Source of the DNA: Occallatibacter gabretensis
Lineage (GTDB): Bacteria; Acidobacteriota; Terriglobia; Terriglobales; Acidobacteriaceae
DNA: 64,000 nt
Assembly (NCBI RefSeq): GCF_001449115.1
Contig: NZ_LAIJ01000012.1
Span: 1-64,000 of the forward strand
Reading direction: 5' to 3'
Positions 26,497 through 35,428 of the stretch are shown one piece after another; the first letter of the stretch is position 1; every line of letters starts with the position of its first letter. Position numbers and translations under genes: made by a program. The notes below the pieces were generated by a model that saw nothing but the letters and a program-made list of their open reading frames with translations, ran no database searches and was not told the origin of the DNA.

Positions 26497-26787
26497 CTAA
26501 CCGTCTCGCATCGCTGTACCTTTATTAGCGGCTCCTGTCAGGGAGGCATGGGATGATGGACTGAGCATGGCATCCAACTCAGGCCGCAGAAATCTCCAGA
26601 CACAGCGCCGAACACCGGAAAGTTGATGTGCCGGAATCTTCCTTTCGCGCACCCATTGGAACAACGTGAGCAAGTTGACTTTAAGATATTGGGCAGCCTC
26701 GGCTGCGGTGAGCCATTCGTTGGCCGAATTGGCTTTCCATGCGGACATTGGTTTTGTGTTCATTTGAGACAGATCTCTTTTTCCCAC
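26497..26787 (-). CDS. Small excisionase-type HTH protein
   Basis: A 96-residue protein with a MerR/excisionase-type helix-turn-helix at about residues 24-75: WLTAAEAAQYLKVNLLTLFQW, then RKIPAHQLSGVRRCVWRFLRPELDAML. Proteins of this HTH_17 type bind DNA as small regulators or recombination directionality factors. The GTG at 26787 and the in-frame ATG at 26763 both lack a strong SD. No integrase or other mobile gene is close, so a regulatory role is more likely than phage excision. It precedes rpsA on the same strand by 45 bp. Confidence 0.65.
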   Translation of the reverse strand: MGKRDLSQMNTKPMSAWKANSANEWLTAAEAAQYLKVNLLTLFQWVRERKIPAHQLSGVRRCVWRFLRPELDAMLSPSSHASLTGAANKGTAMRDG

Positions 26788-26859
26788 TTTTAATCCAGGA
26801 TTTAATTGCTAAGAGGCCGCCGGGTTAGGGGAAGCATCTCAGTGGCTGCTTTGTTTGTT

Positions 26860-26888
26860 GTCCGGCGATTGCTCTGCAATCGCCGGAC
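26860..26888. terminator. Perfect stem-loop after the Ig-repeat lipoprotein gene
   Basis: Arms GTCCGGCGATTG and CAATCGCCGGAC pair perfectly (12 bp) around a CTCTG loop, 14 bp beyond the stop of the minus-strand lipoprotein gene. A T-run is lacking, so it is a probable terminator or mRNA-stabilising hairpin. Confidence 0.55.
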
Positions 26889-26901
26889 TGTTGTGGACTG
26901 A

Positions 26902-29037
26902 CTATTGTTGTAGTTGCTGTATCTGTTCCAGCATCATCAAGGTCATCTGCTGGCCATCCAATTCGATTGCCAGAACTCTCTGCCCGTCTATTGGGTAGTA
27001 CCCCAGGCCGGATTTTGTCTGTGAATTCAACGTTGCGTTGAGCCCATAGAGGTCAAATCCCCCGTTGGAGGTGTCTACCGTACCTGTGAGAGTCACGCTT
27101 GGGGTTGCGACGGACGCTGAATTGTCAGCATTCTGAACAGTCATGTCGGTATATCCCGAGAAGTTGTCAGACGACACTGCCACGGGGCCTACCGTACCGA
27201 AAGCTGGAAGTTGGTTGGAATTGTTAAAGCCATACGCTGAGAGAGCATAGTTGCCTTCCACATCGTTGGGAGGAGAGTTCTGCAGATAAGCCTGGCCCCA
27301 CGTAACCTGCGTTGGGTCTACGCCAAGTTCCAGCGCGTTTCCATTGCCATCCAGGTAGAGCTGGAAGACGAAAGGGAAGTTGTTGCCGTTTACGTCCGTG
27401 TTCACATTGATCGTGACGCGGCCTGTTGCATCTACGGTGTAACTGCCAGATGTGATCTGAGCACCGGGATGAATGGTTAGATCGTTGAATGGGACAATTC
27501 CGGATACCGTATTGTCGGAGTTGAAGACAAAGGCGCCAGCCATTTGAAACACTGCGCTTACGTTGCTGAAAGCGTCTTGACCGTTGGCACCGAAGATATA
27601 GGTATTTGTTGCGATGCTAGCTGCGCTGAACTTGCCAGTATTGCTGCCCTGGCTAATAGCCGTGCCGCCGAGATCTCCCTGCAGAGAATCCGTTGTTTCC
27701 ACTAATTGAATCTGGTTCGAGCCAACGATGTATCCCGCCAGTGCGAAGGGCGGAAGACCGGAGGCCGAATTCGGGTTCAGAGTGAAGACAACGCGGCCAA
27801 AGGAGTCAGGTGCGCTGACAGAGCCAGATGCGAAGCCATAGTTCTGCGCAGGGTTTCCGCCATCGTTGTAATCGAGCACGCTGCCGCTGGTCAGGATCGA
27901 TGAACCGCTGATGTTGAGAATGCCGCCGATCCCAAATGTGGATTGAGGATTGTTTCCATCGTATCCGCCAACGTTGAAGGCATACCCGCTTGCAGGTGCG
28001 TCTGTGCTGGTCTGCTGATCGATAGATCCGGTTGCGCTTGCGAACGTATCGAACTCAGAGATCAAGACACGTGTTGCGGATACAACTGTGCCGCGGATCG
28101 TCTCAGTACCATTTTGTCCGAGTTTGGAGTTTCCAGTATTCAGAGCAACCTGAATATTTCCATTTACCTTGGTCAGGCTCGACCCGAAAGCAGTGAGGCT
28201 GTTGGTGAAGTAGTAGTTATCGTCCACCATGTCCTGCTCGCCCGCTGTGATAGAACCGTTCGACACTGTGAACACACCTGCTACGTAGTAGTAACCGGAG
28301 ACGTCCTGGCCGGCGAGATGGAATACATAGTTGCCGTCCGCGAGTACCGGTTGAGGAGCCGTAATAGTCACCGTTGCCGAAGCCGACTTAGTCTTATCGC
28401 TTGCGGAAGTTGCGGTGATGTTCACCGTAGCTGGCGACGGAACAGCCGATGGAGCGGTATAAGTAGTGGCCGCGCCGCTTGCCGTTGACGTGGGATTGAA
28501 GCTGCCGCACTGCGAGCTTCCGCATATCGCCGACCAGGTAACACCTGCATTCGTGCCGTCATTGCTCACATTAGCCGTCAATAACGCAGTCGTGCCGACA
28601 GTAATTGAGCTGGGTGGAGTGCTAAGCGCTACAGAGATGGGCGTATTCGCAGGTGAAATCGCAATTTTCGCTGACGCGGACTTGGTAGTGTCCGAGGCTG
28701 AGGTTGCAGTGATCGTCACGCTGGTCTGACTGGAGACCGAGGCGGGAGCGGAATACTTGGTTGCTGTGCCGCTGGAGGTGCTGGTGGTTGAAAGGCTGCC
28801 ACATGTAGAGAGGGAACAACTAACAGACCATTTGACGCCTGCGTTGGCGCTGTCATTGCTGACGACCGCTGTCACGTTGGTGGATGCTCCGGCATCGATC
28901 GACGACGGCGGTGCAGGGTTGATGCTCACTGAAATCGCTGGTGGGGTCGGCGGATTAGACGATGAGCCGCCGCAGCCGACGACCGTGATTGCGAGCGCAA
29001 ATGTAGCAAGAAAACTGGAAATATGACGCAGTTTCAC
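26902..29037 (-). CDS. Ig-repeat surface lipoprotein
   Basis: A 711-residue lipoprotein. Residues 1-22 are a signal peptide with lipobox VVGC, followed by a Ser/Pro linker. Two tandem ~93-residue bacterial Ig-like (BIG2-type) repeats occupy about 34-127 and 129-222; each contains a conserved VKWS/VTWS core, a Cys pair (CSLSTCGSL; CGSSQCGSF) and an ITATSASD-TKSASA end. The C-terminal ~480 residues are beta-rich, Gly/Asn/Ser-rich and built from recurring GNYVF- or ANTYIF-like units. It is probably displayed on the outer membrane. The ATG overlaps the stop of the upstream gene (ATGA), so the two form an operon under the palindrome-bearing promoter at 29707-29752. Confidence 0.8.
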   Translation of the reverse strand: MKLRHISSFLATFALAITVVGCGGSSSNPPTPPAISVSINPAPPSSIDAGASTNVTAVVSNDSANAGVKWSVSCSLSTCGSLSTTSTSSGTATKYSAPASVSSQTSVTITATSASDTTKSASAKIAISPANTPISVALSTPPSSITVGTTALLTANVSNDGTNAGVTWSAICGSSQCGSFNPTSTASGAATTYTAPSAVPSPATVNITATSASDKTKSASATVTITAPQPVLADGNYVFHLAGQDVSGYYYVAGVFTVSNGSITAGEQDMVDDNYYFTNSLTAFGSSLTKVNGNIQVALNTGNSKLGQNGTETIRGTVVSATRVLISEFDTFASATGSIDQQTSTDAPASGYAFNVGGYDGNNPQSTFGIGGILNISGSSILTSGSVLDYNDGGNPAQNYGFASGSVSAPDSFGRVVFTLNPNSASGLPPFALAGYIVGSNQIQLVETTDSLQGDLGGTAISQGSNTGKFSAASIATNTYIFGANGQDAFSNVSAVFQMAGAFVFNSDNTVSGIVPFNDLTIHPGAQITSGSYTVDATGRVTINVNTDVNGNNFPFVFQLYLDGNGNALELGVDPTQVTWGQAYLQNSPPNDVEGNYALSAYGFNNSNQLPAFGTVGPVAVSSDNFSGYTDMTVQNADNSASVATPSVTLTGTVDTSNGGFDLYGLNATLNSQTKSGLGYYPIDGQRVLAIELDGQQMTLMMLEQIQQLQQ

Positions 29038-29537
29038 TTTGCGCCTCCATAGAGAGCGCCGCTTGTTGAAGCAGTGCGCGCGTGCGAGGGTGTGTGAGCA
29101 AGAAAACCGTTCTTGTTGCGGATTGTGATCTGGTTGCCATCAACGGTGAGAACATAGGCCACCAAATAATCCTGGCCACCCGTTGTCTGCATCGTTCCCG
29201 ATATCTGAACGGACTTGCCGGAAGAGAGGCTTTGCTGAAGGCCACGGCTGATATTCGGGCCGAGGTTTGCAGTGAATGTTCCTTGCGGACCATCTACAAC
29301 AAGCTGATTGCTAGCCGATGTATCAGTGGCCTGCTCGGTCGTTAACTGCCGGACAGTCCCGGTCATCGTGACCTGAGGAAACTGGTAGGTTGATATAGCT
29401 GAAACAGGCCGAACCGATGCGGTCTGCCCGTTCATGGTGAGAGTGAGAATAAACAGCCAGGCCGGAACCAGGAAGAAATATAGCGCGATTCCTCTGTTCC
29501 TGATCCGTCCAGCGATGGTGCAATTTGGCATATGCAT
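29034..29537 (-). CDS. Exported protein with one N-terminal membrane segment, unknown
   Basis: A 167-residue protein starting at ATG 29537 (SD GAGGA). It has a membrane/signal segment (IALYFFLVPAWLFILTLTM), then a Thr/Ser-rich beta domain of about 110 residues (QFPQVTMTGTVRQL, SLSSGKSVQISGTMQTTGGQDYLVA, LTVDGNQITIRNKNG) resembling the small OB-like domains of exported DUF proteins. I do not recognise a named family. It is the first gene of the operon with the Ig-repeat lipoprotein, with a predicted ~160-nt leader. Confidence 0.6.
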   Translation of the reverse strand: MHMPNCTIAGRIRNRGIALYFFLVPAWLFILTLTMNGQTASVRPVSAISTYQFPQVTMTGTVRQLTTEQATDTSASNQLVVDGPQGTFTANLGPNISRGLQQSLSSGKSVQISGTMQTTGGQDYLVAYVLTVDGNQITIRNKNGFLAHTPSHARTASTSGALYGGAK

Positions 29538-29706
29538 AATGTCCTCGTGTAGGTTCAAAACGATAATTTGGCCATGGTGGGGCAATCGCCCGGTGAGCAT
29601 CTGCTCGCCGCCGCTTCGTTCAACAAACTTTGTGCAATTCAGGAGCAGGTGCCGTGTGCTGGCCTGTTCTCCTTGATCCAAGAATATGAAATCTCAAGGA
29701 AAACCA

Positions 29707-29752
29707 AAATAGAGGACGCTACACGAAGACCCGTGTGCTTCCACACAGGTCG
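29707..29752 (-). promoter_or_regulatory. 24-bp palindrome plus conserved box, copy 1
   Basis: Palindrome at 29729-29752 (arms GACCCGTGT and ACACAGGTC) followed on the minus strand by a conserved box at 29724-29707 that begins TGTAGCGTCC and ends TATTTT. It points at the operon of the exported protein and Ig-repeat lipoprotein. Copies 2 and 3 are at 34748-34793 and 39599-39644, with the same internal spacing. It is probably the binding site of the LuxR-type regulator encoded immediately beside it, with the box as core promoter. Confidence 0.7.
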
Positions 29753-29779
29753 TAACAAGAGGAAAGTTTGCGATGGGAT

Positions 29780-30436
29780 TTAAAGAGCGGTCTTGTTTTG
29801 CAGAGCGAATCGAAGGAGCGCATTTGCGCCTTCGCCATCAAGCTCAAGCTTGCGACAGATGTTGGTTCGGTGGTTCTCCACCGTCCGATAGTGAATGGAG
29901 AGCTCATCTCCAATCTCTTTGCTGGTTTTGCCAGTGCTGATTAATCGAAGAATGCGGCGCTCCGACGCTGTAAGGTGTACTCCATCCAATGCGCTTGTTT
30001 TTTGTGCCGCAGCCACAGGCTTATGCAGCATATCCATCGTAATTGCCGAGCTGAGATACGGCTTTCCGGAAGCCACCGCATGAATGCCGGCTACAATTTC
30101 TTGCACAGCGCTGTCTTTTAGAATGTATCCCTTGCCTCCAAGGTCAATCGCATCTTGAAAGAGGTCCCTGCTTGCGTGAAACGTAAGGAAAATCACCTCA
30201 GTCTTCAATCCGCGCTTGAAAATCTCCCGCGCAACCTTCAGACCATCGAGCTTCGGCATTTCGATATCGAGTAGCGCAACATTAGGATGGAGCTCTTCCA
30301 CAAGCGACAATGCCATTTCCCCGTCGGATGCTTCGCCAACCACCTCCAGCATTGCGTCCTCTTCGATGCTCATACGCAGGCCCTTCCGCATCAGTGGGTG
30401 ATCGTCGGCGATAAGGACTCGGATGACTGGCGCCAT
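29780..30436 (-). CDS. LuxR/NarL-type response regulator
   Basis: A 218-residue response regulator. The receiver (residues 5-120) has acidic pocket DD11-12, phospho-acceptor D57 in ALLDIEMP, T84-region LTFHASRD and lysine in YILKDS. The C-terminal HTH (about 150-210) shows LTASERRILRLISTGKTSKEIG and RTVENHRTNICRKL. It is a minus-strand neighbour of a HisKA_3-type kinase, the partner class for NarL-type regulators, with one gene between. Start at ATG 30436 has GAGG upstream. I infer that it binds the 24-bp palindromes at 29729, 34748 and 39621. Confidence 0.92.
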   Translation of the reverse strand: MAPVIRVLIADDHPLMRKGLRMSIEEDAMLEVVGEASDGEMALSLVEELHPNVALLDIEMPKLDGLKVAREIFKRGLKTEVIFLTFHASRDLFQDAIDLGGKGYILKDSAVQEIVAGIHAVASGKPYLSSAITMDMLHKPVAAAQKTSALDGVHLTASERRILRLISTGKTSKEIGDELSIHYRTVENHRTNICRKLELDGEGANALLRFALQNKTAL

Positions 30437-30507
30437 GGTTGCCTCTTCACGGAAAGTTGACTGTATTATCTCTCCGTTTTCCCGGAGATCACAAAGTCTT
30501 TCTGCAA

Positions 30508-31587
30508 TCAGTTCGATTTAGGCATTGGAACAAAGGAAAAACTCTCGATGATCGCCTCTTCGGGCTGGCCTGACAGCGCCTCCGAATGATGAAAATCGTA
30601 AAGATCCATGTGCACTTTTTCGTTCGCCGGCGCTGGTACTCCGGGCTGAAAAATATGTTCGTAAATCGGTTTTGCTTGACCGGCCATCTCGCCGCCGAAC
30701 GCGCTGAAGGATGCTTTGCCTGGTTCCCATTGAAAAACGTATATCTCAACCCCGGCGGGAGCGCTGAAGCGGACCAGATTATCCGGGCCGTAGAACGGCT
30801 GAACAACGAATTGCGCGTTCGGATTGTCTGCCTTTCCCCACTTGCTCAGCTCAATATCCACTTCATTGCGGAAATTTGTCGAGTGCGCGTCATCCCAGGT
30901 GAACATGCCAAGCACGGCAGATGGCCGCAGGTGAGCGGCGTCCTGTACTACAAATTTGTAGGTGCCATATCCCAGGCTCTTCTGTAGGCTGACTTCAGAG
31001 CAAGCCCAGCGACCATTGCGGTAGTCCATGCGAAGGTGGAGATAGCCTTTATTGTCAGTCCAGGCATTTGCCGCATCATAGGCGTACGGCTGGCCGCCGT
31101 GGTCGCTCATTCCTGTTTGGACAATCCAGTTATAACCGCTGAATTGAATTCCTGGAGGAGCATCGGCCGCAGTTGCATTGCCTTTCATGACAGCAATCGC
31201 CAGAACCCCATTTCCTTCGGTGGGCAATGTAATGGCCTTGGAGGCAGGTTTGTATCCGGGCTCAACCAGCAGCGCGGCATATTCAGAGCCAAGGTGCGTG
31301 AGATTTTTCCAGCTCGAGTCCGCTTGAACCTTTGTGTATGGCTGATCCGTGAGCGGCTGAAGCCACCACACGCCGCTGCGCGCATACAGGACCACCTGGT
31401 CGCCAGCCTTAGCATTGGCAACCCTTCCCGCAATTGGCTCCATTTGCGATGGGCCACCGATAGTTGCGGTAGGCACCTGTGTAATTGCAATCGTTGGCTT
31501 GATCTGTGATCGGCAGCCAGCCAGCAACAGCCCTACGATCATCGGGAAATAAACCCGCATATTTGAATTGCGAATCCCGATCCTCAT
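30508..31587 (-). CDS. GH16-like lipoprotein
   Basis: A 359-residue lipoprotein. The N-terminus has a signal segment ending LLLAGC at about residue 25. The C-terminal ~200 residues form a concanavalin-type GH16-like fold with the diagnostic catalytic motif in NEVDIELSKWG (E-x-D-x-E), preceded by GYGTYKFVV and VLGMFTWDD, typical of the family's substrate-cleft strands. Such enzymes or their relatives cleave or bind beta-glucans. GGAGG lies 6 bases before ATG 31587. It sits between the kinase and the regulator genes on the same strand, so it may act as an envelope glycan sensor or effector of that system. Confidence 0.75.
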   Translation of the reverse strand: MRIGIRNSNMRVYFPMIVGLLLAGCRSQIKPTIAITQVPTATIGGPSQMEPIAGRVANAKAGDQVVLYARSGVWWLQPLTDQPYTKVQADSSWKNLTHLGSEYAALLVEPGYKPASKAITLPTEGNGVLAIAVMKGNATAADAPPGIQFSGYNWIVQTGMSDHGGQPYAYDAANAWTDNKGYLHLRMDYRNGRWACSEVSLQKSLGYGTYKFVVQDAAHLRPSAVLGMFTWDDAHSTNFRNEVDIELSKWGKADNPNAQFVVQPFYGPDNLVRFSAPAGVEIYVFQWEPGKASFSAFGGEMAGQAKPIYEHIFQPGVPAPANEKVHMDLYDFHHSEALSGQPEEAIIESFSFVPMPKSN

Positions 31588-31653
31588 AGATTTCCTCCTT
31601 GGTCCGTCCGAACTTGCTCCAACAGCAATACACCTGAAGCAAAATCCTTTTCA

Positions 31654-34600
31654 TCATTTATCAATCGGGATCTCGACCGTCATTGTAGTTCCTTGCATGG
31701 GGGCCGATCGAAAGCGGAAGGCTCCGCCAAGCGAATGTGCGCGCTCTTCCATTCCGGTCAATCCGAACCCGCTCTTTCCGCCTTTTGAAGGGCGATTTGC
31801 CGGCATGAAGCCAACGCCATTATCGCGAACTGTCAGAACGATTCGCTCGTCGTCACGTACTACCCGAATCTTTACCTCGGTAGCTTGTGAATGCTTCATA
31901 ACGTTGTTCAAAGACTCCTGCACAATTCGATAAAAATTAATGCGCAGATTCTCCGGCAGCGCGTCGTCAATATTATCGAGGTCACATTCGATGGGGATTC
32001 CCGAAGCCGAAGAGACTGTGCGCCCGACAATTTCTATTGCTTTTGTCAATCCAAGTCGATCCAGCTGAAATGGCCGCAGGTTGTAAGAGATCTCGCGGGT
32101 CTCCTGGATCGCGAGCGATGTTTCCCCACTGATCTCCTCCATCGTTTCCTGGCTGGGGGCGACACCCTTATTTTGTTTTCCCAGCACTAACTTCAGCAGG
32201 TTGTTGATCACCAGCAACCTCTGTCCGAGGCTGTCGTGCAATTCGGACGCAATGCGCTGTCGCTCACTTTCCTGTGAAGCGATGAGCTGCTGTGAGAAAG
32301 CTTTCTGCAGAGCCTGTGTGCGCTTAAGCTGCGATATGCGATAGTAAACCGCAAGCGCAATCAGTGCAGCTATGAACAGCACAACGATCGTTATGAACCA
32401 CCATGTCCGGTAAAACGGTGCCTGCACCGTGATCGTCAAATTTTGGCCACCGGCATTCCATACGCCGTCGCTGTTATCGGCAATTACGTGAAACGTGTAT
32501 GTCCCCGGCGGCAGATGTGAGTAATAAGCAGTGCGCCGCGATCCGGCGTCAATCCAATTGGAATCAAGTCCGTCAAGCCTGTATCGAAAGTGAATCTGTT
32601 CCGAGCGGACGAAGCTGAGAGCCGTATATTCAATCTCAAGATTTTCTTTGCCCGGTGGTATGCGCAGGCCGTTCTGAATATTGGCCGGAACTCTCTCAAT
32701 AAGAGCGGCCTCAATGATGACTGGCGGCGATTGGCGATTGATCCATACTCTACTCGGATCGATTACAGCAACACCATTCTGTGTGGGAAACCACAGTTTG
32801 CCGTCATTTGTTTTAATGCCGGCAGGCCCCATCCCTCCGTTGCATTCTTCATTCAGCATGCCATCCGCTTCGCCATATGCCACTGAGGTAATAGATGTTC
32901 GCTCACCATTTGCAAAGGCGTTCAGGTCGCGCTTGCTTACGCGATAGATGCCTCTGTTACTGCTCATCCAAAGGTTTCCCCGGCCGTCTTCCAGAATCTG
33001 GAACACGCCGTTGTTGAAGAGACCGTTGTTTTGCGTGTAGCGAGTGAATTTTCCGTTCTTCAAACGGCCGAGACCGCCATCGTAAGTGCCAATCCAGAGC
33101 ACACCATCTGGGTCCTCATATAAGGACCGGATACTGTTGCTGGGCAACCCGTCGCGCTCGGTCCATTGCGTAAATTGGCTGCCATGAAGCCGCGTAAGGC
33201 CTCCGTAACCTCCAATCCACAAATCTCCTGACGCGCCCTCGATGATGATCTTTACATCGTTGCTGGCCAGGCCATCTTGTTCGGTGATGGTTCTGCTCGG
33301 GCCGCCTCTGTATGCCACAAGGCCGTTCGTGGTGCCAAACCACAGCGTGCCGCCGCGATCCTGCAGGATGCTCTGGACCACCGAATGTTCCGGAAGAAAA
33401 ACATCTGGTTTGTGAAACTTGCCATCGCGAAAGACGGCGAAACCGCCGTGTGTACCCACCCAGAGATTGCCATCGCGATCTCCCCCCAGCGAGCTCACCA
33501 ACGGAGCAGGCAATCCTTCAGCCACCGAATAATTGGTAAATCGCCCATCACGAAAAGAACTGAGCCCCTTCTGCCATGCACCGATCCATATAGCCCCGGA
33601 TTTGTCTTGATAGATTGGATAAACATCCTGGTCAATTAGCCCCTGAGCTTTGGAATAAACGGTGATTGTCTCTTCCTGTAGCTGATAGAGTCCGTCGCCT
33701 TCGGTACCAATCCATATGTTGCCTTCTTTATCTTCAAAAAAACGGGTGAACGGAATAGTTACAACATGTCCGGGGGACTCAACTTCAAGTTCACGTGACA
33801 GTCGGCGGCTGATTTTTTGTGACCAGCTCCGCCTATGCGAGTCGAGGTAAGAAGTGATCTGAGGATGCCCGGCATCAACTGGTTTTATCGTCTGTGTGCT
33901 AGGAGAAATGACGCCTTGCCGGCCGTCAGCAGTTTCCAGCCAAATGACACCGCTCTGATCTCTGCCGACGCCCCAGAGCGGTTTGCCCGAAAGCCACGCA
34001 GGCAATGAGTAACTGATGAACTGCCCATCGATAAAAAGATGCAATCCAGTACTGTCCTGGCCCCAGAAACCAGCTCCGTCCCACTGCAAGGGTTGATAAC
34101 GAATCTTAGCGTTCTCTGGAGTAACATCCATAAATTCAGAAGTCTGTGGATTAAATCTCAGAATCGATTCTTCCGACAAAACCCATATTCCCCCAGCAGA
34201 GGCGCGGACAATTCCGCGGACAGTGCCTGCCGGAATACCATCTTCCGGCCCAAACGAGCGGAATGTGCCGCCGTGATATCGAGTCAGTCCTCCGCTTTCC
34301 GTGCTAAGCCACAGGTCGCCATTTCGGTCCTGCACCATTCCACTGAACCGGTTAGAGACAATGCCAGTCGTATTGCTCTTGTTGAAGGTAGTAAATCGCA
34401 CGCCATCGAAGCGCGCCATGCCGTCAAGCGTGACAACCCAGAGGTAACCATCAGGAGTTTGGCCAATACCGCGAATGACATTTTGCGGAAGACCGTTTTC
34501 CACGGTCCAGGTTTTCAAGTGGTATTCCGCGGCGGGCGCTACGGCAGGAGCGCCTAACGAAAACAGGCAGATCAAGAGACCACATAGCCAGTCACAGGAG

Positions 34601-34695
34601 AACCTGCGGACGCGCCGGCGAAAGAGTCGATCTGGTTTTCCGGCCGAAATCATATGAGCCAACATATCATCGGGAATTCTTCGGGCCAATCGCAT
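31654..34695 (-). CDS. Propeller-type sensor histidine kinase (HisKA_3)
   Basis: A 1013-residue sensor. A signal/anchor region (about 35-55) is followed by a periplasmic two-component-regulator beta-propeller (about 57-690) made of repeated D-x-x-G-x-L-W-(I/V)-G-T units such as DKSGAIWIGAWQKGL. A Y_Y_Y domain (about 690-760, FRYRLDGLDSNW...YYSHLPPGTYTFHV) leads to a single helix (WWFITIVVLFIAALIAL, about 772-790). The cytoplasmic part has HisKA_3 with the acceptor His in IASELHDSLGQ and an ATPase domain (NNVMKHSQ, DNGVGF, GFGLTGMEERA). The exact start is uncertain because no SD precedes 34695. It pairs with the regulator at 29780. Confidence 0.92.
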   Translation of the reverse strand: MRLARRIPDDMLAHMISAGKPDRLFRRRVRRFSCDWLCGLLICLFSLGAPAVAPAAEYHLKTWTVENGLPQNVIRGIGQTPDGYLWVVTLDGMARFDGVRFTTFNKSNTTGIVSNRFSGMVQDRNGDLWLSTESGGLTRYHGGTFRSFGPEDGIPAGTVRGIVRASAGGIWVLSEESILRFNPQTSEFMDVTPENAKIRYQPLQWDGAGFWGQDSTGLHLFIDGQFISYSLPAWLSGKPLWGVGRDQSGVIWLETADGRQGVISPSTQTIKPVDAGHPQITSYLDSHRRSWSQKISRRLSRELEVESPGHVVTIPFTRFFEDKEGNIWIGTEGDGLYQLQEETITVYSKAQGLIDQDVYPIYQDKSGAIWIGAWQKGLSSFRDGRFTNYSVAEGLPAPLVSSLGGDRDGNLWVGTHGGFAVFRDGKFHKPDVFLPEHSVVQSILQDRGGTLWFGTTNGLVAYRGGPSRTITEQDGLASNDVKIIIEGASGDLWIGGYGGLTRLHGSQFTQWTERDGLPSNSIRSLYEDPDGVLWIGTYDGGLGRLKNGKFTRYTQNNGLFNNGVFQILEDGRGNLWMSSNRGIYRVSKRDLNAFANGERTSITSVAYGEADGMLNEECNGGMGPAGIKTNDGKLWFPTQNGVAVIDPSRVWINRQSPPVIIEAALIERVPANIQNGLRIPPGKENLEIEYTALSFVRSEQIHFRYRLDGLDSNWIDAGSRRTAYYSHLPPGTYTFHVIADNSDGVWNAGGQNLTITVQAPFYRTWWFITIVVLFIAALIALAVYYRISQLKRTQALQKAFSQQLIASQESERQRIASELHDSLGQRLLVINNLLKLVLGKQNKGVAPSQETMEEISGETSLAIQETREISYNLRPFQLDRLGLTKAIEIVGRTVSSASGIPIECDLDNIDDALPENLRINFYRIVQESLNNVMKHSQATEVKIRVVRDDERIVLTVRDNGVGFMPANRPSKGGKSGFGLTGMEERAHSLGGAFRFRSAPMQGTTMTVEIPIDK

Positions 34696-34747
34696 TCAAG
34701 GAAGCACGGGTACTGGCGAGGCTTTGATTATAGGAGACTTGGCCGCC

Positions 34748-34793
34748 GACCCGTGTGGTACCACATGGGTCGGTATGTAGCATCCTCTATTTT
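34748..34793 (+). promoter_or_regulatory. 24-bp palindrome plus conserved box, copy 2
   Basis: Palindrome at 34748-34771 (arms GACCCGTGT and ACATGGGTC around a GGTACC-containing centre) and conserved box TGTAGCATCCTCTATTTT (34776-34793). It points to the receiver gene at 34889 and lies 53 bp upstream of the divergent kinase start, so it may also autoregulate the kinase. It is the most symmetric of the three copies. Confidence 0.72.
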
Positions 34794-34888
34794 CCCGGGC
34801 TCTTGATTTCGTTAACCTTGAGATGGATTTCAGGTTTTTTCGCAGCGCATAAGACTACTCGAATACTCAACTGGAAATTCCGGGACGG

Positions 34889-35269
34889 ATGAAAAAGAAC
34901 GAAATGAAGATATTGATTGTGGATGACAATGCTGGAATTCGGCGGGTGCTGCGGCGATCCCTGGCAGATATGGCAAGTGAGATCCAGGAGTGCGCCGACG
35001 GCTGTGATGCTTTGAGTAGCTATCAGGCGTTTCAGCCCGACGTTGTTCTGATGGACGTTCGCATGACCAAGATGGATGGGCTGACCGCGACCCGGCAGAT
35101 CCGCAGTTCCTATCCCACCGCGCGAATTATATTGGTCACCGACTACGATGACGACGATCTGCGGGCAGCGGCCTCAAAGGCCGGCGCATGCAATTATGTA
35201 CTGAAAGAAGAGCTCGCCAACCTGTCTGAGATCGTTGCCGCTTGCGCGCGAGACGAAGGTCTGAGCTAG
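34889..35269 (+). CDS. Stand-alone receiver (CheY-like) protein
   Basis: A 126-residue single receiver domain with acidic pair D12-D13, phospho-acceptor D56 in VVLMDVRM, the T/S position in LVTDYDDDD and lysine in NYVLKEEL. There is no output domain. Its sequence is closer in style to NarL-type receivers than to CheY. It is divergent from the propeller kinase and driven by copy 2 of the shared promoter, which makes it a candidate phosphate sink or feedback element of the kinase/regulator pair. Terminated by the hairpin at 35371-35409. Confidence 0.85.
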   Translation: MKKNEMKILIVDDNAGIRRVLRRSLADMASEIQECADGCDALSSYQAFQPDVVLMDVRMTKMDGLTATRQIRSSYPTARIILVTDYDDDDLRAAASKAGACNYVLKEELANLSEIVAACARDEGLS

Positions 35270-35370
35270 GCTCGGACCTTAAATTCCACAAGAGGTTTAA
35301 ACGGCTAAAGAAAGATATATATTGGGGCAATCTCAGTCAGGCAGATCAGCTCAGCATCTTGCATAGCGAA

Positions 35371-35409
35371 AAATAATCGCCGCATCCCAGGATGCGGCGA
35401 TTATTTTTG
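35371..35409 (+). terminator. Rho-independent terminator after the receiver gene
   Basis: Arms ATAATCGCCGCATC and GATGCGGCGATTAT pair perfectly around CCCAG-like bases, followed by TTTTT. The A-run in front makes it work in both directions, serving the convergent gene at 35429 too. Confidence 0.9.
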
Positions 35410-35428
35410 TTGCCGATGCATGAAGCAG

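Noticed and set aside
26497..26787. Excisionase gene as a sign of a prophage or integrative element
   Set aside because: No integrase, attachment repeat or other mobile gene is nearby; the HTH type is also common among ordinary regulators.
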